Origin: Acetobacter farinalis
Lineage (GTDB): Bacteria > Pseudomonadota > Alphaproteobacteria > Acetobacterales > Acetobacteraceae
Length of the DNA stretch: 64,000 nt
Reading direction: 5' to 3'
NCBI RefSeq assembly: GCF_011516935.1
Contig: NZ_WOTF01000003.1
Span: 62,001-126,000, forward strand
In this document: piece by piece, positions 38,044 through 47,337 of the stretch
How positions within the stretch are numbered: position 1 is the first letter of the stretch
Layout of the letters: each line of letters opens with the position of its first letter
Program-made: the position numbers and the translations under genes
Notes under the pieces: generated by a model
Seen by the model: only the letters and a program-made list of their open reading frames with translations
Told to the model about the DNA's origin: nothing
The model's database searches: none

Positions 38044-38505
38044 ATGACCGAGAACCAGAGTTATCCCAATATTCTTGATTTGGCCGCAGAAATCGTTTCT
38101 GCCCATGTTTCCAATAACCAGACAGATCCCGCCCTTATCCCGGCTCTTATCCGTGATATTTATCAGGCGCTGAAAACAGCTGACCAGCCGCAGAACGAGC
38201 CGGAAAAACTCCAGCCCGCCGTTCCCGTGAAGCGCTCTGTTTTCCCGGATTACATTGTCTGTCTGGAAGACGGCAAGAAACTGAAAATGCTCAAGCGCCA
38301 CCTTCAGAGCGCCTACGGCATCACGCCGGAACAGTACCGTGAACGCTGGGGCCTGCCGGCTGACTACCCCATGGTCGCGCCGAACTATGCTGAACGCCGC
38401 TCCACACTGGCCCGCGAAATTGGCCTGGGCCGTAAAATCCACGCAGCACCGGAAGGTGAGGAAGCAACGGCCCGCGGCCGCCGGGGCAAAAAAGCCTCAG
38501 CCTGA
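38044..38505 (+). CDS. mucR: MucR/Ros family transcriptional regulator
   Basis: The 153-residue protein has the MucR core VKRSVFPDYIVCLEDGKKLK followed by RHLQSAYGITPEQYRERWGLPADYPMVAPNYAERRS. The Ros zinc site (Cys-Cys-His-His) is only half kept: C73 and H86 remain, while D76 and Y91 replace the others. MucR regulates exopolysaccharide, motility and cell-cycle genes and silences AT-rich DNA. It is divergent from manC and followed by ihfB, so two nucleoid-binding genes sit together. A long hairpin follows the stop. Confidence 0.93.
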   Translation: MTENQSYPNILDLAAEIVSAHVSNNQTDPALIPALIRDIYQALKTADQPQNEPEKLQPAVPVKRSVFPDYIVCLEDGKKLKMLKRHLQSAYGITPEQYRERWGLPADYPMVAPNYAERRSTLAREIGLGRKIHAAPEGEEATARGRRGKKASA

Positions 38506-38516
38506 GGCCTTCATAA

Positions 38517-38553
38517 GGTCTGGCAGCATCATTCTGGTTCGTGCTGCCAGACC
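38517..38553 (+). terminator. Long hairpin after mucR
   Basis: A perfect 12-bp stem GGTCTGGCAGCA (38517-38528) / TGCTGCCAGACC (38542-38553) has a 13-base loop and is followed by ATTTATATATT, not a clean T-tract. It is probably the mucR terminator or an RNA-stabilising element. Confidence 0.6.
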
Positions 38554-38728
38554 ATTTATATATTGACTGATCATACCGGGTTGGTGAATTTTGAAGTGCG
38601 TGCTGGCTTAACCGCCGGTGACGCACTTTTTTATTCTGGTTTCCTGCACTGTCATTCATATCCACTGGCAGTTCCACTGGCAGTGTTTTGTCCGGCAGGC
38701 TGATGTTCCCGGCTTTGGAAGGTGGACC

Positions 38729-39019
38729 ATGACCAAGTCTGAGCTAATCGTCGCGCTTATGCAGAAGCATCCGCATCTTCAGCTCAAAGACATCAATCTG
38801 ATCGTCAATACTGTTTTCGAGTCTATTTCCAGCAGTCTGGCAGAAAATAACCGCGTGGAACTGCGCGGTTTCGGTGCGTTTTCCATCAAGGCACGAGACC
38901 CGCGCGTGGGCCGTAACCCGAAAACCGGTGAACAGGTTCTGGTGTCCAAAAAGCACATTCCCTTTTTCAAAACCGGGAAAGACCTGCACGCCCGCATCAA
39001 CAAGGGCCGGAAAGCCTGA
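38729..39019 (+). CDS. ihfB: Integration host factor beta subunit
   Basis: The 96-residue HU/IHF-fold protein begins [11 protein letters not shown], with the DNA-bending arm [27 protein letters not shown]. The ATG at 38729 has GGAAGGTGG upstream. Its partner IhfA is encoded at 44337. IHF bends DNA at promoters and recombination sites. rpsA, the usual upstream neighbour, is absent. Confidence 0.95.
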   Translation: MTKSELIVALMQKHPHLQLKDINLIVNTVFESISSSLAENNRVELRGFGAFSIKARDPRVGRNPKTGEQVLVSKKHIPFFKTGKDLHARINKGRKA

Positions 39020-39073
39020 GCAGCCACCGGGCTCGCTCTGGCGCGCCCCACAAGCACAGAAACGCTCCAGCCC

Positions 39074-40351
39074 TCAGGCCGGCGCTTCGATAAAGTCTCT
39101 CGCGCGCCGCAAATCTTCAACAAACCGGGCATACTCCCGCGCTTTCTCTGCCTCATCAGGGAGTCGCAGCAGATAGGAAGGGTGCACCGTCACCAACCCC
39201 TGACGTCCTTCCGCCAGCGGAAAAATCCGTGACCGTTCCCGAGAAATCGTCACCGGTCGCCGCAACAGGCTTTGTGCCGCCGTAACGCCCATCATGACAA
39301 TCAAGACAGGCTGCACCAGCCGCTGCTCAGCCTCCAGCCAGAGCCGGCAGGCCTGAACGGAATCCGGCTCCGGCTTCTGGTGCAAACGCCGCCCATTCCG
39401 CCACGTAAAATGGAAATGCTTCACCGCATTAGTCACGTAGACTGAATTTCTGTTTAGCTCGGCTTCTTCCAACGCGCGATCCAGCACCTGCCCGGCTGGG
39501 CCTACAAACGGGCGGCCAGCCAGATCTTCCTGATCTCCCGGCTGTTCCCCCACCAGCATCAGCCGGGCTGTGGGCACCCCTTCCCCAAAAACTGTGCGCG
39601 ACGCGGGCTGCCACAGGGAACAGGCCCGGCAATCCATGGCTTCAACGCCCAGCATCTCCACTGTTGTCGTGTGCTGCACCTCCGCCAGATCCGGAACCAG
39701 AACGGTACGAGGCCAGTCCTGCCAAGGCCCCTGCCCCGCCTGCTGCCAGCCCTCTTCTTGTTCGGCACCACCTCCTCCTGCATGCGTCTGGCCAGCGCCA
39801 AACCAGAGCGCCCGACCGTCCCACCGCATGCGTCGGTAAGGAGTTCGCACCTCCCACGGGCGGGCATACCGGGCCATGCAATAGGCGGCATTGCCTTCCA
39901 CAACATAAGCGGACGGCGCGTCCTGCCACACCGAGCATGCAGGGTCCGCAAACGCCTGAGTAAACCCAAGCCGGAAGCGTGCCGCTTCAGTTTTCACGGA
40001 CTCTACAAGGGACACCACAGACCGTACATCAGGGTCTTCGGGCATGGTCACCGGGTCCAGATGCTCATGCACCACACGAAAAACCAGACGATACAACACC
40101 GCAAACCGTTCAGGCTGATGCGCCTGAAGGGCAAGAACAATCCACGCCACCACCCGGCGCGGCAGGTGCAACACGGCCTCCGGGCCGGTCTGGAGGGAAG
40201 ATGTTTCCCGAAATACGCTCTGGAGATCACCGGGAGACTGCGCCACCCGCCAGGACAAAGAGTCGGGGGGCGTGCCTGCCAGAACATGCTGCCGGGCTGC
40301 CTGCCGCCATGTTTTCAGATCAACCTGATGAGCCAGAACAACGTCTGTCAT
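39074..40351 (-). CDS. UdgX family uracil-DNA glycosylase fused to DUF4130
   Basis: Residues about 1-200 form a DUF4130 domain, with RVVAWIVLALQAHQPERFAVLYRLVFRVV and MPEDPDVR. Residues about 235-420 form the UdgX domain, with VGEQPGDQEDLAGRPFVGPAG and VTNAVKHF. The GRRLHQKP loop carries H324, the counterpart of the histidine through which UdgX forms its covalent DNA adduct. CRACSLW supplies two of the iron-sulfur cysteines. The fusion occurs in other bacteria with a separate radical-SAM partner, which is not in this window. Confidence 0.9.
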   Translation of the reverse strand: MTDVVLAHQVDLKTWRQAARQHVLAGTPPDSLSWRVAQSPGDLQSVFRETSSLQTGPEAVLHLPRRVVAWIVLALQAHQPERFAVLYRLVFRVVHEHLDPVTMPEDPDVRSVVSLVESVKTEAARFRLGFTQAFADPACSVWQDAPSAYVVEGNAAYCMARYARPWEVRTPYRRMRWDGRALWFGAGQTHAGGGGAEQEEGWQQAGQGPWQDWPRTVLVPDLAEVQHTTTVEMLGVEAMDCRACSLWQPASRTVFGEGVPTARLMLVGEQPGDQEDLAGRPFVGPAGQVLDRALEEAELNRNSVYVTNAVKHFHFTWRNGRRLHQKPEPDSVQACRLWLEAEQRLVQPVLIVMMGVTAAQSLLRRPVTISRERSRIFPLAEGRQGLVTVHPSYLLRLPDEAEKAREYARFVEDLRRARDFIEAPA

Positions 40352-40437
40352 TGGGCTTCCCCTTTCTTCTCCGGCTCATAACAGGCTCGGGCGCAGTGTA
40401 TACTGCCAGAAGCGCCGGTTCTCCCTTCCTCCCGGCT

Positions 40438-41988
40438 TCAGCTCCGGCGTTTACGAAAACGCCGCTGAAGGCGCGCCAGTATATCCGCTCCGTTCATGAT
40501 TCCGAATACATGCAGCAGGAGGCCATACAGAACAGCCCCGCAGCCTACCATGCCGCCCAGCCACAGGACCCGCAGCATCAGACCCATCGGGAATGCCAGA
40601 ACCCTCTGCGCAGCGAGCAAAAACAGGCCCATGAGAAGTGCCGCGCATGTTGTCTTGAACAGTCTGAACTGCTCGCTGCCGGAAACCCGCAGCGCCTGCC
40701 GCCGCATGAGCAGCACAGCCAGACACGCCACGTTCGCACAGGCGGCCAGACTACTGGCCAGCGGTGGCCCCATATGCGCCAGAGGCTTCATAAACAGCAG
40801 GTTCAGGGCAAAGTTCAGCACCAGAATGCCAATCCCGATATAGACCGGAGTCCGGGTGTCGCCCCGCGCAAAAAATGCGGGAGAAAAAACTTTCACCAGA
40901 ACAAAAGCCGGAAGCCCGAACGCATAGGCACGCAGAGCCTGTGCCGACAAAAGAGCATCCTGCTCCGTAAAGGACCCATGCCCGAACAGCACGATCATGA
41001 TCGGCCCGGCCAGCGCCAGCAGCCCGGCCACGGCGGGCAGTGTCAGAATAAGCACATACTCCATGGCCCGGTTCTGGGCGGAATGTGCGGCCTCCTGCTC
41101 TCCGGCGGCCAGATGTCGGGTCAGCACCGGCAGCAGGGTGGTTCCCGCCGCGGCGCCCAGCACACCGAGAGGCAACTGGTTGATACGATCAGCAAAATAC
41201 ATCAGTGAAACGCTGCCCGGCGGGAGCAACGTGCCGATAATCGTATCAATCGTGAGATTGATCTGCCCCACCCCGCTGCCCACCAGCCCCGGCACCATGC
41301 GGCGCACCAACAGACGGATACGCGGTGTGAGAGAAGGCCAGAGCGGCATCAACCCGAACTGCGCCCGATGTGCGGCCCAGAGCAGCAGTCCAAGCTGCGC
41401 CACGCCGGAGGCTGTCACACCCCATGCCGCCGCGTAGGCCACGTTCGGCAGGAAGGGAGAGACAAACAGAATGGCCGCAATCCCGACCACATTGAACGCC
41501 AGATACGCGGCGGCGGCCATGCCAAACCGGTGCAGACCGTTCAGCACCCCCGCCACCAGCGCCGCCGCACAGATCAGAACCAGATAGGGAAAGGTAATGC
41601 GGCTGAGGCTGACACCCAGAGCGTAACGCTCGCCGCTTTGCAAAAAGCCCGGCGCAATCAGCCGCAAGACCTGCGGCATGAACACTTCCCCCAGCACGCA
41701 CAGGAACAGCAGCCAGACCAGCATGACACCCAGCGCACGGCGGGCGAATGTCCGGGCCTCGTCCTCCCCTTCCTTTGTCAGGATAGAGGAAAAAAGCGGG
41801 ACAAACGCCGCATTGAAGGCGCCTTCCCCAAACAGCCGCCTGAACATGTTGGGGAGCCGGAAGGCAACCTGATACGCATCCTGCAGGGCACCCGCCCCCA
41901 TGAACGCAGCCAGAAGCTGATCCCGTACCAGACCAAGGATGCGGCTGAGCATGGTCCAGCCGCCAACAGTAAGAAAATTTCTGAGCAT
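40438..41988 (-). CDS. murJ: Lipid II flippase MurJ
   Basis: The 516-residue multi-pass MOP-superfamily protein opens with ILGLVRDQLLAAFMGAG and the FRLPNMFRRLFGEGAFNAAFVP signature of MurJ/MviN. It moves lipid II to the outer face of the inner membrane for peptidoglycan synthesis. The ATG at 41988 gives the expected MLRNFLTVGGWTMLSRILG start. Confidence 0.95.
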   Translation of the reverse strand: MLRNFLTVGGWTMLSRILGLVRDQLLAAFMGAGALQDAYQVAFRLPNMFRRLFGEGAFNAAFVPLFSSILTKEGEDEARTFARRALGVMLVWLLFLCVLGEVFMPQVLRLIAPGFLQSGERYALGVSLSRITFPYLVLICAAALVAGVLNGLHRFGMAAAAYLAFNVVGIAAILFVSPFLPNVAYAAAWGVTASGVAQLGLLLWAAHRAQFGLMPLWPSLTPRIRLLVRRMVPGLVGSGVGQINLTIDTIIGTLLPPGSVSLMYFADRINQLPLGVLGAAAGTTLLPVLTRHLAAGEQEAAHSAQNRAMEYVLILTLPAVAGLLALAGPIMIVLFGHGSFTEQDALLSAQALRAYAFGLPAFVLVKVFSPAFFARGDTRTPVYIGIGILVLNFALNLLFMKPLAHMGPPLASSLAACANVACLAVLLMRRQALRVSGSEQFRLFKTTCAALLMGLFLLAAQRVLAFPMGLMLRVLWLGGMVGCGAVLYGLLLHVFGIMNGADILARLQRRFRKRRS

Positions 41989-42168
41989 GACACACCGCTT
42001 ATACGGTCAGCCCTCCCTCCAGAGATAGAGGGAGCAGGGGCTAAATCTCAAATAAAACGCCTCTTTACTGAGACTATGCACCGCTATTTTTTGCTCGACC
42101 GGAGGCGTATGAACGCGCAAACTTGCGCCCTGATCATGTTTTTACGGCAAAGAAGAGACCAGCCCCCT

Positions 42169-43290
42169 ATGCCAGACACCCTTAGTCAATCCTCTGCTTC
42201 CGGGCACCCGCGCTGCCTTCTGGTCAAGCCAAGCCAACGCTCAAGGAAGGGCCAGGATACAGCACGCAACGTTCTGGCTCTTTTTATTTTCGCCCTTGCA
42301 CTCTACACAATTCATGGATTTCTGCCCGCGCTGGTGTGGGGGGGAGTGTTTGCCATCGCAACATGGCCGCTCTACACGCGTGCCCGCACGGCGTGGCCTG
42401 AAGCCGGCAGCGGCACCGTTCTGCCCTTCCTCTTCACCGCCGCCATGGTGCTGATTTTCGTCATCCCGCTTATGCTCATCACACTTGAAGCCGTGGGAGA
42501 AGCACAGAGCGCCCTGAGTTGGCTGGAAGAGGCCCGCCGCTCTGGTGTGCCCGTTCCAGACGCCGTAACGCATCTGCCTTTTGTCAGCGAGACTCTCACC
42601 AAATGGTGGCAGACTCATCTTTCCAACGCGGAAGATGTCTCCAGTCTCACCGGCGCTCTGGACAGCAAGGGCATGGCCATCACCAAAGCCCTTGGCTCCC
42701 AGATTGCCCACAGGGGCACGCTGTTCTGCTTTTCAATCATCACCCTGTTTTTTCTTTATAAGGACGGTACTTCCGTTATCCGCCAGTGCCGTGTGGCGTC
42801 CCGCCGCGCGTTTGGCAAACGCGGGGAAACCATTGCCCGCCAGATTATTGCCTCCGTGCATGGCACGGTGCTGGGGCTGGTGCTGGTTGGCATTGCTGAA
42901 GGCGTGCTGATGGGCATTGTCTACACTTTTGCAGGGGCCCCTCACCCCGCCCTGTTTGGTGTCATTACAGCAGTCGCCGCGATGATCCCGTTCTGCGCCA
43001 TGATTGCTGTCGGGCTGGTGTCCCTGCTCATCCTGATGAAGGGCGCATCTCTGGCTGCCATCGTGACATTCGGCATCGGGGCGGTGATCATTTTTGTAGC
43101 AGACCATTTTATCCGCCCGGTTCTGATTGGCGGCAGCACACAGCTCCCCTTCCTGTGGGTGCTGCTGGGAATTCTCGGTGGTGCGGAAACATGGGGTCTG
43201 CTGGGCCTGTTTGTCGGGCCGGCAGTTATGGCGGCACTCAATCTGCTCTGGCGCAGATGGACCGCTGGCGAGAATGGTGTGGCGGCCTGA
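42169..43290 (+). CDS. AI-2E family transporter
   Basis: The 373-residue protein from ATG 42169 has about eight hydrophobic segments and the family pattern GVLMGIVYTFAGAPHPALFG and LPFLWVLLGILGGAETWGLLG. The AI-2E family includes TqsA and others of unrelated substrate; transport of autoinducer-2 should not be assumed. Upstream in-frame codons antisense to murJ are not homologous. An alternative start at ATG 42109 would add 20 residues. Confidence 0.87.
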   Translation: MPDTLSQSSASGHPRCLLVKPSQRSRKGQDTARNVLALFIFALALYTIHGFLPALVWGGVFAIATWPLYTRARTAWPEAGSGTVLPFLFTAAMVLIFVIPLMLITLEAVGEAQSALSWLEEARRSGVPVPDAVTHLPFVSETLTKWWQTHLSNAEDVSSLTGALDSKGMAITKALGSQIAHRGTLFCFSIITLFFLYKDGTSVIRQCRVASRRAFGKRGETIARQIIASVHGTVLGLVLVGIAEGVLMGIVYTFAGAPHPALFGVITAVAAMIPFCAMIAVGLVSLLILMKGASLAAIVTFGIGAVIIFVADHFIRPVLIGGSTQLPFLWVLLGILGGAETWGLLGLFVGPAVMAALNLLWRRWTAGENGVAA

Positions 43291-43294
43291 ACAG

Positions 43295-43325
43295 CAAAAA
43301 ACGGTGTTCAGGGTCTGAACACCGT
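43295..43325 (-). terminator. Terminator downstream of tRNA-Pro
   Basis: An 11-bp stem ACGGTGTTCAG (43301-43311) / CTGAACACCGT (43315-43325) with loop GGT is followed on the minus strand by a run of T bases (AAAAAA at 43295-43300 on the plus strand). It also lies after the AI-2E family gene. Confidence 0.85.
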
Positions 43326-43366
43326 ATACTGCTCTGAAAATTTTTCAGGACCCAAATGAACAGATA

Positions 43367-43440
43367 TCGGGCAGGCGGGATTCGAACCCACGACCCCCAG
43401 TCCCCCAGACTGATGCGCTACCAGGCTGCGCTACTGCCCG
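43367..43440 (-). tRNA. tRNA-Pro (anticodon GGG)
   Basis: On the minus strand the sequence folds into a full cloverleaf: acceptor CGGGCAG/CTGCCCG, D-arm with AGCCTGGTAGC, a five-pair anticodon stem around CTGGGGG, and the TTCGAATC T-loop. The loop centre gives anticodon GGG. The 3' CCA is not encoded; the next base is A, then TATCTG. Confidence 0.97.
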
Positions 43441-43504
43441 TTCATTTGGTGAGAGGGTCTTTAGCAGGCCCCTTTACAACGCACAAGCCACCTTGCGCAT
43501 TTTT

Positions 43505-44344
43505 TCACGCCATCAGGCGGTTACGGAACGCCTCAAGCTCAACCAGAATATCCGCCAGATCGGTTTTCAGCCGCAGTGTCTGCTTTTCCAGCCTGCGAAG
43601 TTGCTCACCGGAAGCCGCTTCCGGAACAGGTGCGGGCATAGCGCCCCCCTGATCAGGAGTGAAAGCCCCAGCGCCTTCACGAAGCTGAATGCGTTGCTCC
43701 GCCAGCACGGCATCAACAGCTGACACAGTCTCTTCAGGCTGCATCTCAAATGACCCTTCAGAGGAAGCAGACTCCGGCGTTTCAACGGAGAGGTGCTCTC
43801 CCCCACCGTCATGCCTGACAGGTTCGTCCACCACCAAAGTGGGATTGAATGCCTCCGAGCCTGCCGCTACGGGAGCTATCTCCTCGAATGGCGTCTCTTC
43901 TATAGAGGCTGCCTCCGTGGAAACTGCCTCTGTGGAGACGGCTTCTGCCGGAGGAGCGTCTGCCTGAACCTCTGCCGGAGCAGCCTCCTGCGTCAGCACA
44001 GTCTCCTGCTGCGCAGCCAGCCCCTCACCTTCACGCAGAAGCCGCTGAACACCTTTAACGGTGTAGCCCTTTGCATAGAGGAGATCAGCAATATGCCGCA
44101 GAAGGTCAACATCGACAGGACGGTAATAGCGCCGCCCTCCGCCTCTTTTCAGAGGGCGGACCTGCTCAAAGCGTGTTTCCCAGAATCGGAGGACATGCTG
44201 TGGTACATGCAGTTCATCAGCCACTTCACTGATGGTGCGAAAAGCATGCGGCCCTTTTTCATGCCGGGCGGCAAGAACGCCGCTTTCGTCCTCAGCCAGA
44301 ATGGAAAGATCCTCAACGGAGGATGATCGATCGGTTTCACTCAT
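43505..44344 (-). CDS. MerR family regulator with long acidic tail
   Basis: The protein from ATG 44344 has 279 residues. A MerR winged helix lies near 35-105 ([39 protein letters not shown]). It is followed by a long Glu/Ala/Ser/Thr-rich region containing near-repeats [17 protein letters not shown], and a coiled-coil-like end ([23 protein letters not shown]). This MerR-type gene is usually next to ihfA in Alphaproteobacteria; its targets are unknown. It overlaps the ihfA stop by eight bases. ATG 44350 is an alternative start. Confidence 0.88.
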   Translation of the reverse strand: MSETDRSSSVEDLSILAEDESGVLAARHEKGPHAFRTISEVADELHVPQHVLRFWETRFEQVRPLKRGGGRRYYRPVDVDLLRHIADLLYAKGYTVKGVQRLLREGEGLAAQQETVLTQEAAPAEVQADAPPAEAVSTEAVSTEAASIEETPFEEIAPVAAGSEAFNPTLVVDEPVRHDGGGEHLSVETPESASSEGSFEMQPEETVSAVDAVLAEQRIQLREGAGAFTPDQGGAMPAPVPEAASGEQLRRLEKQTLRLKTDLADILVELEAFRNRLMA

Positions 44345-44657
44345 CGCCATAGGCCTCGCCGCCATCACCTGTTTCATGATTAATGGCCGCACGCAGCAAC
44401 TGGCTTGGGCGGAAGACCAGCACGGAACGTGGAAGAATCGGGACTTCCTCGCCTGTCTTGGGGTTGCGTCCGCAACGCTGCCCCTTTTGTCTTACGGAAA
44501 ATGTGCCAAAACCGCTGATTTTGACACTTTCACCTTGCTCCAGCGCAAGCATGACTGTTTCCAGAATGTCTTCCAGAAGTACAGCTGATTCCTTACGGGA
44601 CAGCCCGACCTGCTGATAGATCTGCTCGACCAGAGTGGCACGTGTGACAGTTTCCAT
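44337..44657 (-). CDS. ihfA: Integration host factor alpha subunit
   Basis: The 106-residue HU/IHF-fold protein begins [20 protein letters not shown]. The DNA-contacting arm [23 protein letters not shown] is intact. The ATG at 44657 follows family length. It pairs with IhfB at 38729 and is cotranscribed with merR. The fabH-ihfA-merR order is typical for the class. Confidence 0.95.
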   Translation of the reverse strand: METVTRATLVEQIYQQVGLSRKESAVLLEDILETVMLALEQGESVKISGFGTFSVRQKGQRCGRNPKTGEEVPILPRSVLVFRPSQLLRAAINHETGDGGEAYGDE

Positions 44658-44743
44658 ACTGATGAAAGTAACATGTTGCACGGCCTCGTCAATTCACTCT
44701 TGAGGCCGGAAACACTCCTGTCGTCAGAAATATGAAAACGCCC

Positions 44744-45709
44744 TTAGAAACGGGCCAGCGCCGAACCCCATGTCAAACCGCCGCCAAGGGCTTCCATCAG
44801 CACCAGATCACCCGGTTTGATGCGGCCATCCCGCACGGCTTCATCCAGAGCCAGCGGAATGGAGGCTGCCGAGGTATTGGCATGCCGGTCTACCGTGACC
44901 ACCACCTGCTCAGGCGGAAGGTCCAGCTTTTTCGCCACACCTTCAATAATGCGGATGTTGGCCTGATGCGGGACCAGCCACGCGACGTCTGAATACTCCA
45001 GACCTTCGGCCTTCAACGCCTCATCAACAGAAGAGGAGAGTTTGGCAACGGCATGCCGGAAGACATCCCGCCCGTTCATTTTCAGGAATCCACTTTTATC
45101 GCGGCGGCCCACAGCGCCGTCCACATACAGCAGATCCCCCGTCGTGCCGTCTGAATGCAGGTGCGTAGAGAGCAGACCCCGCTCACCCGGCGTATCAGAC
45201 CCGGAGAGAACAACAGCTCCGGCGCCATCACCAAACAACACGCAGGTCCCGCGGTCGGACCAGTCAACAATCCGGGAATAGACTTCACTGCCGATAACCA
45301 GAATATTCCGCGCCTGCCCTGAGCGAATGAAGGCATCCGCTGTAGAGAGCGCGTAAATAAAGCCGGAACAGGCGGCCGCCAGATCAAACCCGAAGCCCTG
45401 CTTCATGCCGAGTTCGGCCTGAATACGCACCGCCGTGGCGGGGAAAGCCTGATCGGGCGTGGATGTCGCAACAATCACGGCGTCAATGTCATCAACACTC
45501 AGCTTGGCGTAGTCCAGCGCCTTGCGCGCGGCGGCCGCCCCCATGCTGGTTGCCGTATCATGCTCGCCCGCAATATGACGGCGGGTGATGCCGGTGCGGG
45601 TTCTTATCCATTCATCCGAGGTTTCAAGGCGGCCCGCCAGCTCATCGTTGGACACGACCCGATCAGGCAGAAACCCGCCAAACCCTACCAGAAGCGAACG
45701 TCTCGCCAT
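44744..45709 (-). CDS. fabH: 3-oxoacyl-ACP synthase III
   Basis: The 321-residue thiolase-fold enzyme starts fatty-acid elongation from acetyl-CoA and malonyl-ACP. The catalytic triad is C114 (AAACSGF), H248 (VPHQANIRI) and N278 (DRHANTSAA). The ATG at 45709 gives the standard start; an upstream TTG would add 11 residues. plsX lies directly upstream on the same strand. Confidence 0.96.
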   Translation of the reverse strand: MARRSLLVGFGGFLPDRVVSNDELAGRLETSDEWIRTRTGITRRHIAGEHDTATSMGAAAARKALDYAKLSVDDIDAVIVATSTPDQAFPATAVRIQAELGMKQGFGFDLAAACSGFIYALSTADAFIRSGQARNILVIGSEVYSRIVDWSDRGTCVLFGDGAGAVVLSGSDTPGERGLLSTHLHSDGTTGDLLYVDGAVGRRDKSGFLKMNGRDVFRHAVAKLSSSVDEALKAEGLEYSDVAWLVPHQANIRIIEGVAKKLDLPPEQVVVTVDRHANTSAASIPLALDEAVRDGRIKPGDLVLMEALGGGLTWGSALARF

Positions 45710-45790
45710 CACCGTTCTTTCATTCTCAAACACCGGCTTCAAACCCGGCTTTCTAGGCTGCCTGACGAACAGTGGCCCGAACCTGTCTGG

Positions 45791-46897
45791 TCAGGACGCT
45801 GTCTCCTCAGACTCACGCTCCAGCGAAGCCTGATGCCGGGAAAGAAGCGCCCCCATGTGGGTCAGACGCTCACGAATACTCTCGTTAAACCCATGCGTGA
45901 CCATGTCCATGGCCACATCCACAGCCGCGGCAAACCCCTCGGCATCCGTGCCGCCATGGGATTTCACCACCACGCCATTCAGGCCGACAAACACCGCGCC
46001 ATTATAGCGGCGCGGGTCAAGCCATTCCTTCATGCGCTCAAGGCCGGGGCGAACGAGCAGATAACCGATTTTGGAAATAATGCCGCGATTGAAAACCTGC
46101 CGAAGCAGAGAGCTGGCCATTTTCAGCGCGCCCTCACCCGTCTTGAGCGCCACGTTCCCGGTAAAACCGTCTGTCACCACCACATCGGTTGTACCCGCTG
46201 TAATGTCATGACCTTCGATAAACCCATGGAACTGGGCGGCAAGGGGGCTTTCACGCAGGGCTTCCGAGGCCACGCGCAGCTTCTCATCCCCTTTCAGTTC
46301 TTCCGAACCGATATTGAGAAGCCCGATACGGGGAGCAGGAAGGCCGAGAACAGCCTTCGCAAAGGCTTCCCCCATCACGGCAAATTCAACCAGATTGCGC
46401 CAGTCACAGGACACATTGGCCCCGAGATCCAGCATGACCACATCACCCTTGATCGTCGGGCTGATGGCCGCCATGGCCGGGCGGGAAATGCCGGGCATGG
46501 TTTTCACGACAATCTTGGCCAGCGCCAGCATGGCGCCACTGTTCCCTGCGGAAACAACGCCTTTGGCGCGGCCACTCGCCACGGCATCCATCCCCAGACG
46601 CATGGAAGACTGGCGCACACGCAGGGCTGCGGTGGGTTTCATATCCATGGGGATGGAGGCATCTGTATGCCAGATGGTGCAGATGGCTTCCGCCTTGGGA
46701 TGCTTCGCCAGAAGTGGGCGAAGCTGTGCTTCATCACCAATCAGAAGCACACGCATCCCGGGATGGCGATCAGCTGCAATGGCAAGCCCGGCAACGACCA
46801 CATCGGGAGCTCCGTCCCCCCCCATCCCATCAACCGCGAGGCTGAAAACCTCACTCTGCGCAGAAAGGGGATTATCGGAAATCTCTCTATTGCTCAT
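45791..46897 (-). CDS. plsX: Phosphate acyltransferase PlsX
   Basis: The 368-residue protein makes acyl-phosphate from acyl-ACP for phosphatidic acid synthesis. FSLAVDGMGGDGAPDVVV is the canonical beginning, and the LLNIGSEELKG and VTDGFTGNVALKTGEGALK motifs follow. It is part of the rpmF-plsX-fabH unit, linking ribosome and membrane growth. Confidence 0.96.
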   Translation of the reverse strand: MSNREISDNPLSAQSEVFSLAVDGMGGDGAPDVVVAGLAIAADRHPGMRVLLIGDEAQLRPLLAKHPKAEAICTIWHTDASIPMDMKPTAALRVRQSSMRLGMDAVASGRAKGVVSAGNSGAMLALAKIVVKTMPGISRPAMAAISPTIKGDVVMLDLGANVSCDWRNLVEFAVMGEAFAKAVLGLPAPRIGLLNIGSEELKGDEKLRVASEALRESPLAAQFHGFIEGHDITAGTTDVVVTDGFTGNVALKTGEGALKMASSLLRQVFNRGIISKIGYLLVRPGLERMKEWLDPRRYNGAVFVGLNGVVVKSHGGTDAEGFAAAVDVAMDMVTHGFNESIRERLTHMGALLSRHQASLERESEETAS

Positions 46898-46975
46898 GCC
46901 TGCTTCTCTGCCATGCCGCAGATGCCTTACTCCCGTACAACTGCATTACCTTATGGCAATGCACGCCGCATGCCA

Positions 46976-47179
46976 TCAGGCGCGAACAGCGACTTTCAGT
47001 GCCTTGCCCGCAGCAATCACTTCACGACCATCATAGTGGCCGCAGTGGCTGCAGATGTTGTGCGGGCGCTTCAGCTCACCACAGTTGGAGCATTCGGCAT
47101 AAGCCTCCACACGCAGAGCCTCATGGCTGCGACGCATGCCACGACGTGAAGGCGAAGTTTTTCTTTTGGGTACAGCCAT
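46976..47179 (-). CDS. rpmF: 50S ribosomal protein L32
   Basis: The 67-residue protein begins [19 protein letters not shown] and carries a zinc ribbon ([18 protein letters not shown]). The ATG at 47179 has a basic, standard start; the longer frame is not conserved. It lies between DUF177 and plsX, the usual order. Confidence 0.96.
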   Translation of the reverse strand: MAVPKRKTSPSRRGMRRSHEALRVEAYAECSNCGELKRPHNICSHCGHYDGREVIAAGKALKVAVRA

Positions 47180-47337
47180 GGGACCGAGCCCCTCCAAACA
47201 GATCAAAGACTACCGGCACCATGGACAATCCATACCACCGACAAGACAAAACAGGTTAATCACCAGATTGAGGGCGGCCTCTAGCAGAGAGCCGCCCCTT
47301 TCGCAAGCAAGAGCGCAATAAAACCTGCCGTGGCAGC

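Noticed and set aside
38662-38688. Short direct repeat TTCCACTGGCAG-like before ihfB
   Set aside because: Only two copies, and no evidence of a binding site beyond the repeat.
41368-42168. Amino-terminal extension of the AI-2E family gene
   Set aside because: The extra 267 codons are antisense to murJ and contain no family sequence; homology begins after ATG 42169.
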